This document shows positions 1 to 9,205 of a stretch of 64,000 nt of DNA, piece by piece. The DNA lies in contig NZ_JANIAC010000001.1 of NCBI RefSeq assembly GCF_024723255.1, forward strand, positions 1,379,548-1,443,547. Direction: 5' to 3'. This DNA comes from Aestuariibaculum sp. M13. Its GTDB lineage: Bacteria; Bacteroidota; Bacteroidia; Flavobacteriales; Flavobacteriaceae. Under the pieces are notes generated by a model. It had not been told where the DNA came from. It did not search any database and worked only from the letters and a program-made list of their open reading frames with translations. Each line of letters begins with the position of its first letter. Position 1 is the first letter of the stretch. A program made the position numbers and the translations under genes.

Positions 1-90
1 CATTACATTTAAACCATCAAATTTCTTTTCAACATCCTTAATACATGATGTTAACTGTCCATTTCCCCCAGTAACTAAAACATTAATCAT
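1..90 (-). CDS. rfbD: dTDP-4-dehydrorhamnose reductase, N-terminal fragment (cut by window edge)
   Basis: Only the first 30 codons are inside the window. They translate to a Rossmann-type start, MINVLVTGGNGQL, the NAD(P)-binding glycine-rich loop expected at the N terminus of RmlD/RfbD. The enzyme reduces dTDP-4-dehydrorhamnose to dTDP-L-rhamnose, the last step of the pathway. The ATG overlaps the TGA stop of rfbC (ATGA), so the two are translationally coupled. The position after rfbC in an rfbB-A-C-D order supports the call, since the fragment alone would fit any short-chain NAD-dependent epimerase or reductase. Confidence 0.8.
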   Translation of the reverse strand, partial: MINVLVTGGNGQLTSCIKDVEKKFDGLNVM

Positions 91-632
91 AACTTAGCTT
101 CTTTTAATTTTGGTAACACTAAGTCCTTTTCTGAAATAATTAACTCACCTTCAGGTAGCACCCAATCAATATTTAAGTCTTTATCATTAAAAATGATGCC
201 TCCCTCGGACTCTTCATTGTAGAAATTATCGCATTTATATGAAAAAATAGCGGTATCACTTAACACCACAAATCCGTGCGCAAAACCTCTAGGGATAAAT
301 AACTGCTTTTTACTGTCCTCTGCCAATTCTAAAGCAATATATTCTCCAAAAGTTTCAGAATCCGTTCTTATATCAACGGCAATATCCAAAATACAACCTT
401 TAATAACTCTCACTAACTTAGCCTGCGCATGCTCTCCTGTTTGGTAATGAAGCCCTCTAAGCACCCCTTTGGAAGAAAACGACTCATTATCCTGAACAAA
501 ATTCACATTCTGATTTGTAAGTTCATTGAATGTTTTTTGATTAAAACTCTCAAAAAAATATCCTCTACTATCATTAAAAATTTTAGGCTCAATAACAAAA
601 CAGCCTTTCAATTTTGTTTCTTTTACAATCAT
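87..632 (-). CDS. rfbC: dTDP-4-dehydrorhamnose 3,5-epimerase
   Basis: The 181-residue product has the usual length and cupin-type motifs of RmlC. The sequence shows LRGLHYQ with the probable catalytic base His62, a DIRTDSETFG segment, PRGFAHGF around 115-121, and Tyr132, which fits the catalytic tyrosine. It epimerises C3 and C5 of dTDP-4-keto-6-deoxyglucose in the cytoplasm, making the precursor of L-rhamnose for surface polysaccharide. The start overlaps the rfbA stop (TAATG) and the end overlaps the rfbD start, so the genes form one translationally coupled operon. Confidence 0.95.
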   Translation of the reverse strand: MIVKETKLKGCFVIEPKIFNDSRGYFFESFNQKTFNELTNQNVNFVQDNESFSSKGVLRGLHYQTGEHAQAKLVRVIKGCILDIAVDIRTDSETFGEYIALELAEDSKKQLFIPRGFAHGFVVLSDTAIFSYKCDNFYNEESEGGIIFNDKDLNIDWVLPEGELIISEKDLVLPKLKEAKL

Positions 633-1498
633 TATTTTTTATTCAATAAGCCCAATAAATTCTTTCCGTAACCACTCTTCAATAAAGGCTCTGCTAAAGC
701 TTTAAACTGCTCTTCATTAATATATCCCATTTCATAGGCTGCACCCTCAATAGCACCAATTTTTAAACCCTGACGTTCCTCTATGACTTCTACAAATTGA
801 GAGGCCTGCATCAACGATTGAAACGTGCCTGTATCTAACCAGGCAGTCCCTCTATCTAAAATACTCACATGAAGCTTCTTTTGTTTAAGATAGGCTTTAT
901 TGACATCGGTTATCTCAAGTTCACCTCGATGACTAGGTTTAATATTTTTAGCGATCTCAACCACTGAATTGTCATAAAAATAAATACCAGGAACAGCATA
1001 GTTTGATTTTGGATGTTCTGGTTTTTCCACAATGGAAATCGCCTGACCTGCCTCATCAAACTCAACGACACCATACCGTTCCGGATCATGAACTCTATAG
1101 GCGTAAATAATGCCACCATCAGGATTATTATTCGCCTGCAATAGTTTCGCTAAACCTGTTCCATAAAAGATGTTATCACCAAGAATTAAGGCTACTTTAT
1201 CATCTCCTATAAAATCTTCACCAATTAAGAATGCTTCAGCTAAGCCGTTAGGTTCTTCCTGCACAGCATAATCAAATTGACAGCCATACTTTTTACCATC
1301 ACCCAATAAATCTTTAAATAATGGTAAATCTTTAGGCGTTGAAATAATCAAGACTTCATGAATTCCAGCATACATAAGTGTTGATAGCGGATAGTATATC
1401 ATAGGCTTATCGTAAATAGGCATCAACTGCTTACTTACCGATAAGGTTAACGGATGTAATCTTGATCCTGATCCCCCTGCAAGAATGATACCCTTCAT
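632..1498 (-). CDS. rfbA: glucose-1-phosphate thymidylyltransferase
   Basis: The 288-residue protein starts [18 protein letters not shown], the nucleotide-binding signature of sugar-phosphate nucleotidyltransferases, and later has [20 protein letters not shown], typical of RmlA. It condenses dTTP and glucose-1-phosphate to dTDP-glucose, the first and allosterically controlled step of dTDP-rhamnose synthesis. Length matches the family (about 290). Its ATG directly follows the stop of rfbB. The gene has no visible promoter of its own and is presumably transcribed with rfbB. Confidence 0.96.
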   Translation of the reverse strand: MKGIILAGGSGSRLHPLTLSVSKQLMPIYDKPMIYYPLSTLMYAGIHEVLIISTPKDLPLFKDLLGDGKKYGCQFDYAVQEEPNGLAEAFLIGEDFIGDDKVALILGDNIFYGTGLAKLLQANNNPDGGIIYAYRVHDPERYGVVEFDEAGQAISIVEKPEHPKSNYAVPGIYFYDNSVVEIAKNIKPSHRGELEITDVNKAYLKQKKLHVSILDRGTAWLDTGTFQSLMQASQFVEVIEERQGLKIGAIEGAAYEMGYINEEQFKALAEPLLKSGYGKNLLGLLNKK

Positions 1499-2542
1499 TT
1501 AACTACAATGCTTTTTATAATAATTCTTGTATTCGCCAGTCGTGACATTTTTTAACCATTCCACGTTATTCAAATACCAATCTATCGTTATTTCTAAACC
1601 TTCTTCAAAAGTTACCGAAGGCTTCCAACCTAATTCGGTATTTATTTTAGATGCATCAATGGCATATCTTAAATCATGCCCAGGACGATCTTTAACATAG
1701 GTTATTAATTTTTCTGAAGTTCCAGAAACTCTTCCCAATTTTTTATCCATTTGAGCACATAATATCTTAACCAAATCGATATTTTTCCACTCATTAAAGC
1801 CTCCTATGTTGTAGGTGTCCTTATTTTTTCCTTTATGAAATACCAAATCGATAGCTAATACATGATCTTTAACATACAACCAATCGCGAGTATAATTGCC
1901 GTCACCATAAATTGGCAACTGTTTATTATTTATAATATTATTTATAAACAATGGAATTAACTTTTCTGGAAACTGGTTTTGCCCATAATTATTTGAACAA
2001 TTTGTTATGATGTATGGCAGACCATATGTTTCTCCATATGCTCTCACAAAATGATCGGAACCTGCTTTGGATGCTGAATACGGTGAATTGGGATTGTAAG
2101 ATGTCGTTTCGGTAAACAACCCAGATTCTCCTAAGGTTCCGTAAACTTCATCGGTGCTTACATGATAAAACAGTTTATTATCAAAACTGTTAGCCCACAA
2201 TTCTTTTGCCGCATTTAATAGATTAACCGTTCCAATAATATTTGTTTTTACAAAAGTCAAAGGATCACTAATTGAACGATCCACATGCGATTCGGCAGCT
2301 AAATGAATCACCGCATCAAAACGATACTCTTGAAATAGCTGATTTATAAAAACAGAATCATTAATATCTCCTTTTATAAACTGATAATTAAAACGATCTT
2401 CAATATCCTTAAGGTTTTCCAGGTTGCCTGCATAGGTCAATAAGTCCAAATTATAAATCTTATAATTTGGATATTTTTCAATAAACAGTTTTACCACATG
2501 AGATCCTATAAATCCCGCTCCACCTGTTATTAAAACCTTCAT
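1499..2542 (-). CDS. rfbB: dTDP-glucose 4,6-dehydratase
   Basis: This 347-residue short-chain dehydrogenase-like protein has GGAGFIGSH at residues 7-15 for NAD binding, STDEVYG with the Thr130-Asp131-Glu132 triad, and YSASK (Tyr155, Lys159). These are the diagnostic catalytic residues of RmlB. It oxidises, dehydrates and reduces dTDP-glucose to dTDP-4-keto-6-deoxyglucose. It stands 8 bases after the Wzz-like gene and abuts rfbA, so it probably shares a long transcript that starts upstream of the gene at 3630-5318. Confidence 0.96.
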   Translation of the reverse strand: MKVLITGGAGFIGSHVVKLFIEKYPNYKIYNLDLLTYAGNLENLKDIEDRFNYQFIKGDINDSVFINQLFQEYRFDAVIHLAAESHVDRSISDPLTFVKTNIIGTVNLLNAAKELWANSFDNKLFYHVSTDEVYGTLGESGLFTETTSYNPNSPYSASKAGSDHFVRAYGETYGLPYIITNCSNNYGQNQFPEKLIPLFINNIINNKQLPIYGDGNYTRDWLYVKDHVLAIDLVFHKGKNKDTYNIGGFNEWKNIDLVKILCAQMDKKLGRVSGTSEKLITYVKDRPGHDLRYAIDASKINTELGWKPSVTFEEGLEITIDWYLNNVEWLKNVTTGEYKNYYKKHCS

Positions 2543-2550
2543 TATAAATC

Positions 2551-3618
2551 TTATTTCACTTGTTCTTTTATATATTCAGAGATTCCTAATAAAACAAATG
2601 TCATTAATGTTAACCCTAATAATACTATTGGTAATTTAAACTTCATCTTATCAGTCAATGTAGAGTAATCATATCCCGTAACAGGAAATCCTGCTAAAAC
2701 ATTAACTACATTTTGCTGCTCAACTCGATCTCTATTAATTTCTCGCCTTTCTGCCTCTAGGTCCAAGCGTTTATCTAAAATTCTAGATTCATCCACAATT
2801 AAGCTCGTCGATTCAGCATCTCCCATGTACAGATTAGTTCCAGAACCTAATTTGGATTCTTTTTTAGACTCATTAATTCTAATTTTTAAATATTCTTTTA
2901 ATAAAGAATCTGTTTTAGCAACCTGATCTATTAAGATTTCATCTTTCTTTTTTAGGTTATCATTACTCACCTTTAATAATTCCAGTAAATAATCGTTATA
3001 CGAAATCTCTTTAACAAGAGCTTTTTCAATCTTTTTGTAAAGAGCTTTATCAGCTGAAGCTACGCCAATTTTATGTATTTTAAAATTGTATGCATTCATC
3101 GAGCTTTTAAACTTATCATAATTCATTTCTATCTGAGTGACAGAGTCCAACCTATTAAAATATGCAGAGTACATTTCAGAGAGCCTATTTTCATCGATAT
3201 CAGGCTCTATATAAAACCCTTTTAGGCTAGCTGCTTCCGATGGTGTTATTTTTAAACGCTTGGCTAATTCTAGAGTATCATGGTCTTCATGAGCTAATTG
3301 ATGAAACTCTTTTATGTTTTCATACACCTGACGTGTTGAATTGAAATTCGTTTCTATAAACATATTAGCACCATAAAGTGTATCTGTATTTTTATCTAAA
3401 ATATACCCAATAATAACGCCCAAAATAACAGCTCCAGCATACCACACAAAACGTTTGTAAAAATGTATCAACAACATCAAAACAAGACTAAATAAACCTT
3501 TAAAAATAGAAGCTATAAACTTAAAAAAACGGTCGAAAGCATTACCTATTAACTTAAATAATTGTCCTAAATCGACTTCTTCAGATGATTGCGGTGGCGT
3601 TTGCAATTCTTTACTCAT
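2551..3618 (-). CDS. Wzz-like two-helix membrane protein, probable polysaccharide chain-length regulator
   Basis: The 355-residue product has a long N-terminal cytoplasmic and amphipathic stretch, a membrane helix around residues 57-77, a charged and largely helical middle of about 240 residues with coiled-coil character, and a second membrane helix near residues 327-347 before a short basic tail. That topology is the one known for Wzz/polysaccharide co-polymerases, but I see no clear family signature (a proline-rich motif at the second helix is not obvious). Its place between dTDP-rhamnose genes and a conserved envelope-associated gene supports a role in polysaccharide export or length control. 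Function is inferred from topology and neighbours only. Confidence 0.55.
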   Translation of the reverse strand: MSKELQTPPQSSEEVDLGQLFKLIGNAFDRFFKFIASIFKGLFSLVLMLLIHFYKRFVWYAGAVILGVIIGYILDKNTDTLYGANMFIETNFNSTRQVYENIKEFHQLAHEDHDTLELAKRLKITPSEAASLKGFYIEPDIDENRLSEMYSAYFNRLDSVTQIEMNYDKFKSSMNAYNFKIHKIGVASADKALYKKIEKALVKEISYNDYLLELLKVSNDNLKKKDEILIDQVAKTDSLLKEYLKIRINESKKESKLGSGTNLYMGDAESTSLIVDESRILDKRLDLEAERREINRDRVEQQNVVNVLAGFPVTGYDYSTLTDKMKFKLPIVLLGLTLMTFVLLGISEYIKEQVK

Positions 3619-3629
3619 AAATTAAATTA

Positions 3630-5318
3630 TTAATTGAAAATTTGTTCTAATATTTTTCTTGTTATCAAATATGTTGGCTTAACACCTGAGGTTCCTAATC
3701 CTCCAGAAGCTAAGGTCGCACCCGTTTCGAGTGGGTTATCACTGGCATAATACGCATATCTTACTTTAACATTACTACTAATACTTCCTCTTACTTTTGA
3801 TGCCGCCTGAATGGCTTTTTGATAATGCGCACCTTCCATTTCCAAACCTATAACTTTCCAGGTAGAATTATGGAAGAATTTCAAAATATCCTTATTCTGT
3901 AATGAAGTCCCTAAAACGGTAATCATCGCTCCATCATAAACATTGACCCCTTGATTTTCTAAATCTTCTTTTTTAAGCTCATTTTCAAATGGATAATTAT
4001 CGGCGGTACCTTCAAATATATGGGCAGACGGAATCATAATGTCGCCTTTACCTCCTTGTAAAATACCTGCTTTACCCATAATAGAAATCGATTCCACATT
4101 TAAGTGGACGTTCTTCCCTTTCACTTTGAACGGTTTTAAAAGCTCATCTATGGTTTCATAGGCTTGTTCCCCAAAGGCATAATCCATTACCAAAATTACA
4201 GGCTTATTTTCCACAATATAGCTTGATGTTACCGGAATATCAATTTTGGAAACATCTATTTTGCTGGTATCAAAAATTTGAACATCTATATTTGTTCCTG
4301 AAGTATCTTTAACATAAATCATACCTCGTTGTAACGCTTCTTTATTCACTTTACTTCGAAGCTGTTCATTTTCTTTTTTACTAATGGCTTCGTAAACCCT
4401 AAAAATATCTTCTTTAGCTACTAATGATTTCAACGCATTGGGAGCAAATAAAGTATTCATTACACTATGCATATTAGCGCTAATAATATGAATTGGACGC
4501 TCTAAAAGTCCTTCCTTAAAAAGAATGTCCTTGATATTATCTGACCAGATTTCACCGTGAATATGGTGCCCTATACGTTCTCTAAGCATTGGGCTGAACG
4601 TAACTGTACGTTTATTATTTGTTGTTTGCTCCTCAATGGCTAATTTACCCAGCCAATAAATAATATGTAAAAATCGCTCCGGTTGATTTTCAACAGCAAA
4701 CTGATTGTAAACCGTCATCAACTCATTAAACGTTCTTCCTAAAATATTTGCAGTATGTGTTATGGCTACTTCACGCTCTTCCTGAGATAATTCTTTATTC
4801 AAAAGAACAGCCTTTTCAAGCTTGATCCAATCGCGCGTCGTCGCCCCAGATTCGTTAATTACGACACGTTTACTTATTTTATGCGATTCAACAAACAAGA
4901 ACGTTAAATGCGTTAAGATATCGTAAATCTCAGATCGGCCGCGCGTAATTTCAATATTCATTTGCTCGGCATCTATGCGGTAACAATTACGACGACGTTT
5001 TGAAGGAATAATAGGTTTAAAATGAGAATTTAAATACCCTTCATCGCTTGTTAAATTGATGAACATACACTCTTCAATACCCATTGGAAGACGATCAATG
5101 ACATAAAGTAAGCCTTCCAACTCAGCTTTTTCATCACCAATTGATCCGTAAATCTCTGGACGCAAAAGCAGCAAAGCTTGTCTTAACGTTTCACCAGAAA
5201 CCCCCATAGGTTTATAAAACCCACGGTTAAACAAATGACGCATAGTAATATACATCCGCTCAATGGCGTTCGAACTCTCTTGAGCTCGTGTTCTTTCGTG
5301 ATGTTTTCTATTACTCAT
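3630..5318 (-). CDS. conserved Bacteroidota protein with nucleoside-phosphorylase-like C-terminal part
   Basis: I do not recognise a characterised family for this 562-residue protein (from memory it may be the one labelled DUF6909). The N-terminal 340 residues are helical with no signal peptide. The last 200 residues carry an order of motifs that resembles purine/uridine phosphorylases and nucleosidases: GKAGILQGGKGDIMIPSA (like the G-AG-L..GD-V segment), then DGAMITVLGTS, then IGLEMEGAHY (like the conserved ME-G motif), then YASDNP. This suggests an N-ribosyl-binding fold, active or not. It heads the transcript leading to the Wzz-like gene and rfbBACD, 11 bases apart from the former. Confidence 0.6.
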   Translation of the reverse strand: MSNRKHHERTRAQESSNAIERMYITMRHLFNRGFYKPMGVSGETLRQALLLLRPEIYGSIGDEKAELEGLLYVIDRLPMGIEECMFINLTSDEGYLNSHFKPIIPSKRRRNCYRIDAEQMNIEITRGRSEIYDILTHLTFLFVESHKISKRVVINESGATTRDWIKLEKAVLLNKELSQEEREVAITHTANILGRTFNELMTVYNQFAVENQPERFLHIIYWLGKLAIEEQTTNNKRTVTFSPMLRERIGHHIHGEIWSDNIKDILFKEGLLERPIHIISANMHSVMNTLFAPNALKSLVAKEDIFRVYEAISKKENEQLRSKVNKEALQRGMIYVKDTSGTNIDVQIFDTSKIDVSKIDIPVTSSYIVENKPVILVMDYAFGEQAYETIDELLKPFKVKGKNVHLNVESISIMGKAGILQGGKGDIMIPSAHIFEGTADNYPFENELKKEDLENQGVNVYDGAMITVLGTSLQNKDILKFFHNSTWKVIGLEMEGAHYQKAIQAASKVRGSISSNVKVRYAYYASDNPLETGATLASGGLGTSGVKPTYLITRKILEQIFN

Positions 5319-5335
5319 ACGTCCTAATATTCGGC

Positions 5336-5343
5336 CAAATATA
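5336..5343 (-). promoter_or_regulatory. Bacteroidota -7 promoter element (TATATTTG)
   Basis: Read on the minus strand, this is TATATTTG, an exact match to TAnnTTTG, 18 bases ahead of the start codon of the gene at 3630-5318. A transcript would begin about 10 bases before that ATG. No clear -33 TTG is present at normal spacing. It may drive the whole run down to rfbD. Confidence 0.5.
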
Positions 5344-5355
5344 CTATTATTTCAT

Positions 5356-6849
5356 TTAATCGATATGAGGAAAACCCTCAACAATACTTCTGTCGTTCGA
5401 TAATCTTGGTAACTTATTCTGTCCGCCTAACTTACCAATAGATTTCATATATTCTTTAAATCCGTCCTTTTTTACTTTCCGAATAACAAGGGGTCTTAAA
5501 ACTTTACCTTCTATTAAATCGAAATAGTAAATGTTTTGCTTTTGAAGCGATTCATCGATACGTTTTTCCAAATCGGATAAGTCATCCGGTTCATTCTCAA
5601 ACTCAACAAACCATTCATGATACGGCAAACCTTCTTCAGGATTAATTTGTGGTGCCACGGTAAATTCCGAGACCCTAATATTGGTTTCTGAAATGGCTTC
5701 CTGCATGGCCTGCTCTACTTCTTTTCCTATAACATGTTCTCCAAAGGCAGAGATAAAATGCTTGATTCTTCCGGAAACAATAACTCGATAAGGCTTCGTA
5801 GAAGTAAACTGAATTGTATCCCCTATATTATACCCCCAAAGCCCGGCATTTGTGGAAATAATCATCACATAATTAACCCCAATCTCAACATCTTTTATCG
5901 TGATTCGTTTCGGGTTTTCAGTAAAAAATTCATCGGCTTTTATAAACTCATAAAAAATACCTGAATTTAGTAAAAGAAGCATCCCTTTTTCATTTTGTTT
6001 ATCCTGATATGCAAAGAAACCTTCACTCGCCGGATAAAGCTCAATACTATCGACTTTTCTTCCTATAAGATTTTCAAATTTCGCTCGATATGGCTCATAA
6101 TTGACACCTCCGAAAATAAACAGATTGAAATTCTTAAAAATATCACCGACTTTCTTACCGGTTTTCTGCTGAAGTCGCTCGAAATACATCTGCACCCAAG
6201 ATGGAATTCCTGAAATCACGGTCATATTCTCAGGAAGGGTTTCTTCAACAATAGCATCAACCTTGGTTTCCCAATCATCAATACAGTTAGTTTCCCATGA
6301 AGGTAATCGGTTTTTTTGAAGATATTTAGGCACATAATGTGCAACAATTCCGGAAAGCCTTCCTAACTGAATGCCGTTTTGCTCTTTTAAAATAGGACTC
6401 CCTTGGAGGAAAATCATTTTACCATCAACAAACTTACTGTTACCTGTTTCATTGATGTATAACAAAATAGCATTACGTGCGGCTTCAACATGAAACGGCA
6501 TACTTTCCTTAGTAATTGGAATGTATTTCGCTCCAGAAGTAGTCCCTGATGTTTTTGCAAAATAAATGGGTTTCCATTTCCAAAGTACATCTTCTTCTCC
6601 TGCCACCACGCGCTCTACATATGGCTTTAAAGCCTCGTAATCTCGAATAGGAACTCGCTTAACAAAATCGGAATGATTTTTTATACTTATAAAATCATGA
6701 TCCTTGCCAAAGGCTGTTCCTGCTGCATCGGCTATTAAATTCTGAAATACCTTTTCCTGTGTTTCAACAGGGTTATTCGCCCACTTTAAAACACTTTTAT
6801 ATATACGTTTGGCAAATGGTTTCGCCAATGCCGATTTTAATGAAATCAT
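5356..6849 (-). CDS. GH3-family acyl-adenylate/amide synthetase-like protein
   Basis: The 497-residue protein belongs to the GH3 family of the adenylate-forming superfamily. The sequence shows FAKTSGTTSGAKYIPIT around 104-120, the serine/threonine-glycine-rich ATP loop, then ELYPASEGFFAYQ, and a hinge-like GRIKHFISAFGEHV leading into the smaller C-terminal domain. Plant GH3 enzymes join amino acids to acyl hormones; the substrate of the bacterial members is unknown. It ends only three bases before the M23 peptidase stop-to-start boundary and is likely cotranscribed from that gene. No signal peptide, so cytoplasmic. Confidence 0.85.
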   Translation of the reverse strand: MISLKSALAKPFAKRIYKSVLKWANNPVETQEKVFQNLIADAAGTAFGKDHDFISIKNHSDFVKRVPIRDYEALKPYVERVVAGEEDVLWKWKPIYFAKTSGTTSGAKYIPITKESMPFHVEAARNAILLYINETGNSKFVDGKMIFLQGSPILKEQNGIQLGRLSGIVAHYVPKYLQKNRLPSWETNCIDDWETKVDAIVEETLPENMTVISGIPSWVQMYFERLQQKTGKKVGDIFKNFNLFIFGGVNYEPYRAKFENLIGRKVDSIELYPASEGFFAYQDKQNEKGMLLLLNSGIFYEFIKADEFFTENPKRITIKDVEIGVNYVMIISTNAGLWGYNIGDTIQFTSTKPYRVIVSGRIKHFISAFGEHVIGKEVEQAMQEAISETNIRVSEFTVAPQINPEEGLPYHEWFVEFENEPDDLSDLEKRIDESLQKQNIYYFDLIEGKVLRPLVIRKVKKDGFKEYMKSIGKLGGQNKLPRLSNDRSIVEGFPHID

Positions 6850-6852
6850 ATA

Positions 6853-7722
6853 CTAGTTAAAATCTATAAAATTTGTTGGATTAACGGGATAACCGTCATT
6901 CCAAAGCTCAAAATGTAAATGTGGCCCCGTCGACAATTCGCCTTCATCACCTGAAGTTGCAATAACTTCACCCGCTTTAACCAAATCGCCTTGACCTTTA
7001 GTAAGTGCCGCATTATGTTTATATACCGAAATTAATCCATAACTATGCTCAATAATAACCACATAACCTGTACTTGCTGTCCACTCAGCAAAAATAACAA
7101 TCCCATCGGCAACCGATTTTATTGGTGTATTTTTAGCTACTACAATATCTACTGCATAATGCTTTTCCTTTAAGTTGTAAGGCTCACTAATGGTCCCGTT
7201 AACCGGAGAAAACAATAAAAAATTGGATGCCGATGTAGCCGATTCAAAAAGATTGTATTTATCCTCCTTATCCACTCGTTCTCTTAATAACGAATCTTCC
7301 GCACTCGGCGTAAAATCCACCTGACTGGCTTCTAATTTTACAGCTTGAATAATAGAATCCTTATTTACATCTGATACACTAACATCGCCTTTTAAAACCT
7401 GTTTAATCGATTCGAAATAACGATCGTTTAATGCCAGTACGCGTTGTAACGAATCAGTCTTATAATTAAGCTCTGTCGCCTTCTTTTTTAAAGCCGCAGA
7501 GGAATACCCTGGAATATACTCTCTTAAAGGTGTATAAGCTATAATTAAACAGGTTACAACCATTAAAAATATAGCTGATAGCGATGCTATAACAAATACA
7601 TTTAGACGCGTTAACTTAAGCGATAAACGCTCCTCGAAAGTGTTCTCGTTAAGGATTACCAGGCGATACTTGTCAAGTAATTTGCGTTTTATTCTTTTCG
7701 GTCTTTTCTTCTTATCTTCCAT
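6853..7722 (-). CDS. membrane-anchored M23 family metallopeptidase
   Basis: The 289-residue protein has a basic cytoplasmic start, one membrane helix near residues 37-60, a helical linker, and a C-terminal LytM/peptidase M23 domain. Zinc-site motifs are visible: HYAVDIV (His and Asp ligands), HSYGL, and GPHLHFELW near the end. Such enzymes cut peptidoglycan cross-links or activate amidases and act in the periplasm during cell elongation or division. All metal ligands seem present, so it should be active. It precedes the GH3-like gene by three bases and is divergent from tatA. Confidence 0.9.
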   Translation of the reverse strand: MEDKKKRPKRIKRKLLDKYRLVILNENTFEERLSLKLTRLNVFVIASLSAIFLMVVTCLIIAYTPLREYIPGYSSAALKKKATELNYKTDSLQRVLALNDRYFESIKQVLKGDVSVSDVNKDSIIQAVKLEASQVDFTPSAEDSLLRERVDKEDKYNLFESATSASNFLLFSPVNGTISEPYNLKEKHYAVDIVVAKNTPIKSVADGIVIFAEWTASTGYVVIIEHSYGLISVYKHNAALTKGQGDLVKAGEVIATSGDEGELSTGPHLHFELWNDGYPVNPTNFIDFN

Positions 7723-7813
7723 GATAAAAACAAAAATAATTAAAATTATAGCATGATAGCTTTGCTTTATTCTAAAGTTATTGTTAATAACGATTTTATT
7801 AAACTTTAATTAT

Positions 7814-7821
7814 TAACTTTG
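7814..7821 (+). promoter_or_regulatory. -7 promoter element (TAACTTTG) of tatA
   Basis: An exact TAnnTTTG match lies 19 bases before the tatA ATG, giving a leader of roughly a dozen bases. A good -33 TTG is not seen at the usual distance. Confidence 0.5.
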
Positions 7822-7840
7822 CGTAACTAAATATTTAATT

Positions 7841-8023
7841 ATGATCTCATCAAGTATATTTTTAGGTGCTATTGGCCCATTACAAATAGCTCTAATAGTT
7901 ATAGTAGTTTTATTATTATTTGGAGGTAAAAAAATCCCTGAATTAATGAGAGGACTTGGAAGCGGAATTAAAGAATTTAAAGACGCTAGTAAAGACGACG
8001 AAAAGAAAGAAGATAAGCAATAA
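7841..8023 (+). CDS. tatA: Sec-independent protein translocase subunit TatA/TatE
   Basis: The 60-residue protein has the complete TatA plan: a short N terminus, one membrane helix around residues 11-27, the FGGKKIPEL hinge, an amphipathic helix ([13 protein letters not shown]) and a charged Lys/Asp/Glu tail. TatA forms the pore of the twin-arginine route that exports folded proteins across the inner membrane. It is monocistronic, with its own -7 element and a strong terminator just after the stop. tatB and tatC are not in the window. Confidence 0.93.
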   Translation: MISSSIFLGAIGPLQIALIVIVVLLLFGGKKIPELMRGLGSGIKEFKDASKDDEKKEDKQ

Positions 8024-8045
8024 TTATCATCTTTTATCTATAAAC

Positions 8046-8076
8046 AAAAAAGCCAGCAAAATTTGCTGGCTTTTTT
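8046..8076. terminator. bidirectional intrinsic terminator between tatA and the DUF4837 gene
   Basis: GCCAGCAAA pairs with TTTGCTGGC and is flanked by A and T runs on both sides, so it works as a hairpin plus U tract for both converging genes. Confidence 0.9.
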
Positions 8077-8090
8077 GTTATGGTATATTT

Positions 8091-9098
8091 CTAATTAATT
8101 TTAACCGATTTTACAATGGATTCCAACTCCAGCATATAATCTCGTTTTTCAACCGATGGCGCAAAGGCAAAACCCTCAATAACCACCCATCTGTTATTCT
8201 TTTTATCTTCTATAGCGTAATTTAAAAACGGGCCACCCATAAAATCATTTTTTAAATCCCAAATACCACGGGTTTCAATTGCCATTAAATCATTTACGGT
8301 TGTTTCTGTAACAAAAGGCGCATAAGCCATTTCTGTAGTCATATAAGACTCTATTTTTTCACCATTAGCTTTTAACTCTCCATCTTGTCTGCCTTTAATA
8401 TATTTCTTCGCAACAGAATCCCTTATTTTAATAATCTCATTAACAACGCTATCGTTATCTTTAATTGCTGAATATGGTAATTCATAAATCATTAAATTCG
8501 TTGTTCCTGTTGTTATATCCTTTCTAATCCAGAAAAAATCATCAGCCTCTCTTGCTATAAAATATGCAGCATCAAACTGAAGAGTTAACTCCAATTTTTG
8601 TTTTATAACATCAAATTTATGAGGCGATTTAGCCATTTGGCGCTGTCTTGCTTTCAATTCCATAGCCTTAAAAGTTTCAACAATTTTAGAGCCATTTTCA
8701 TTTATTAAGTTAATAATCTCACTTCTGTCTTTTCCTGAAACTACAATAACTTTTTGAGGCTGTGCATAAACATTATCTAAATACTGAACAGCCGCTTCTT
8801 TGTTCATTTCAATTTTTAAAATGGTCCTGTTTTTAGTTACAAAACCAGAGAATACAGAAGGTGGAATCTGACTCAAAGTAAACGTTGGCTCATCTTGAGG
8901 AAGTCCATAAAGAGGTGCAGCTAAAACATTTCTAATGGCATCACCAATACTACCATCCCACAAATCGTTTTCTAAAATCACTGAAACATTATTGATATTT
9001 CCAGATGAATCTAAAACGATTTTCTTTTCAGACGATTTTTTATCGCCACAAGACACAACAAGTAATAAGGTTAAAATTGAAACAAAAAGATTTTTCAT
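8091..9098 (-). CDS. DUF4837 family lipoprotein
   Basis: The 335-residue protein begins with a lipoprotein signal ending LLLVVSCGD, with the acylated cysteine at residue 17. The body matches what I recall of DUF4837, a Bacteroidota family of unknown function: a short N-terminal repeat about vectors of secreted alpha/beta type, FFWIRKDI in the middle and GGPFLNYAIEDK near the C terminus, the latter probably a beta hairpin. A -7 element (TAAATTTG) lies at 9138-9145. It converges on tatA and is not clearly in an operon with the transglycosylase gene upstream. No enzymatic motif seen. Confidence 0.75.
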   Translation of the reverse strand: MKNLFVSILTLLLVVSCGDKKSSEKKIVLDSSGNINNVSVILENDLWDGSIGDAIRNVLAAPLYGLPQDEPTFTLSQIPPSVFSGFVTKNRTILKIEMNKEAAVQYLDNVYAQPQKVIVVSGKDRSEIINLINENGSKIVETFKAMELKARQRQMAKSPHKFDVIKQKLELTLQFDAAYFIAREADDFFWIRKDITTGTTNLMIYELPYSAIKDNDSVVNEIIKIRDSVAKKYIKGRQDGELKANGEKIESYMTTEMAYAPFVTETTVNDLMAIETRGIWDLKNDFMGGPFLNYAIEDKKNNRWVVIEGFAFAPSVEKRDYMLELESIVKSVKIN

Positions 9099-9137
9099 CT
9101 GTTAAATTTTAATAGATTTAATAGTCTGACAAACACC

Positions 9138-9145
9138 CAAATTTA
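9138..9145 (-). promoter_or_regulatory. -7 promoter element (TAAATTTG) of the DUF4837 gene
   Basis: A TAnnTTTG match on the minus strand, 39 bases ahead of the start codon. No convincing -33 element at normal spacing. Confidence 0.4.
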
Positions 9146-9205
9146 CTTTAATTGATATCCAATTTTTAATAAAAAGGTGTTTTATCGTTCGATAAATTTA
9201 CGGAA

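Noticed and set aside
7781-7783. TTG as the -33 element of tatA
   Set aside because: It is about 30 bases from the -7 element, too far for a normal promoter.
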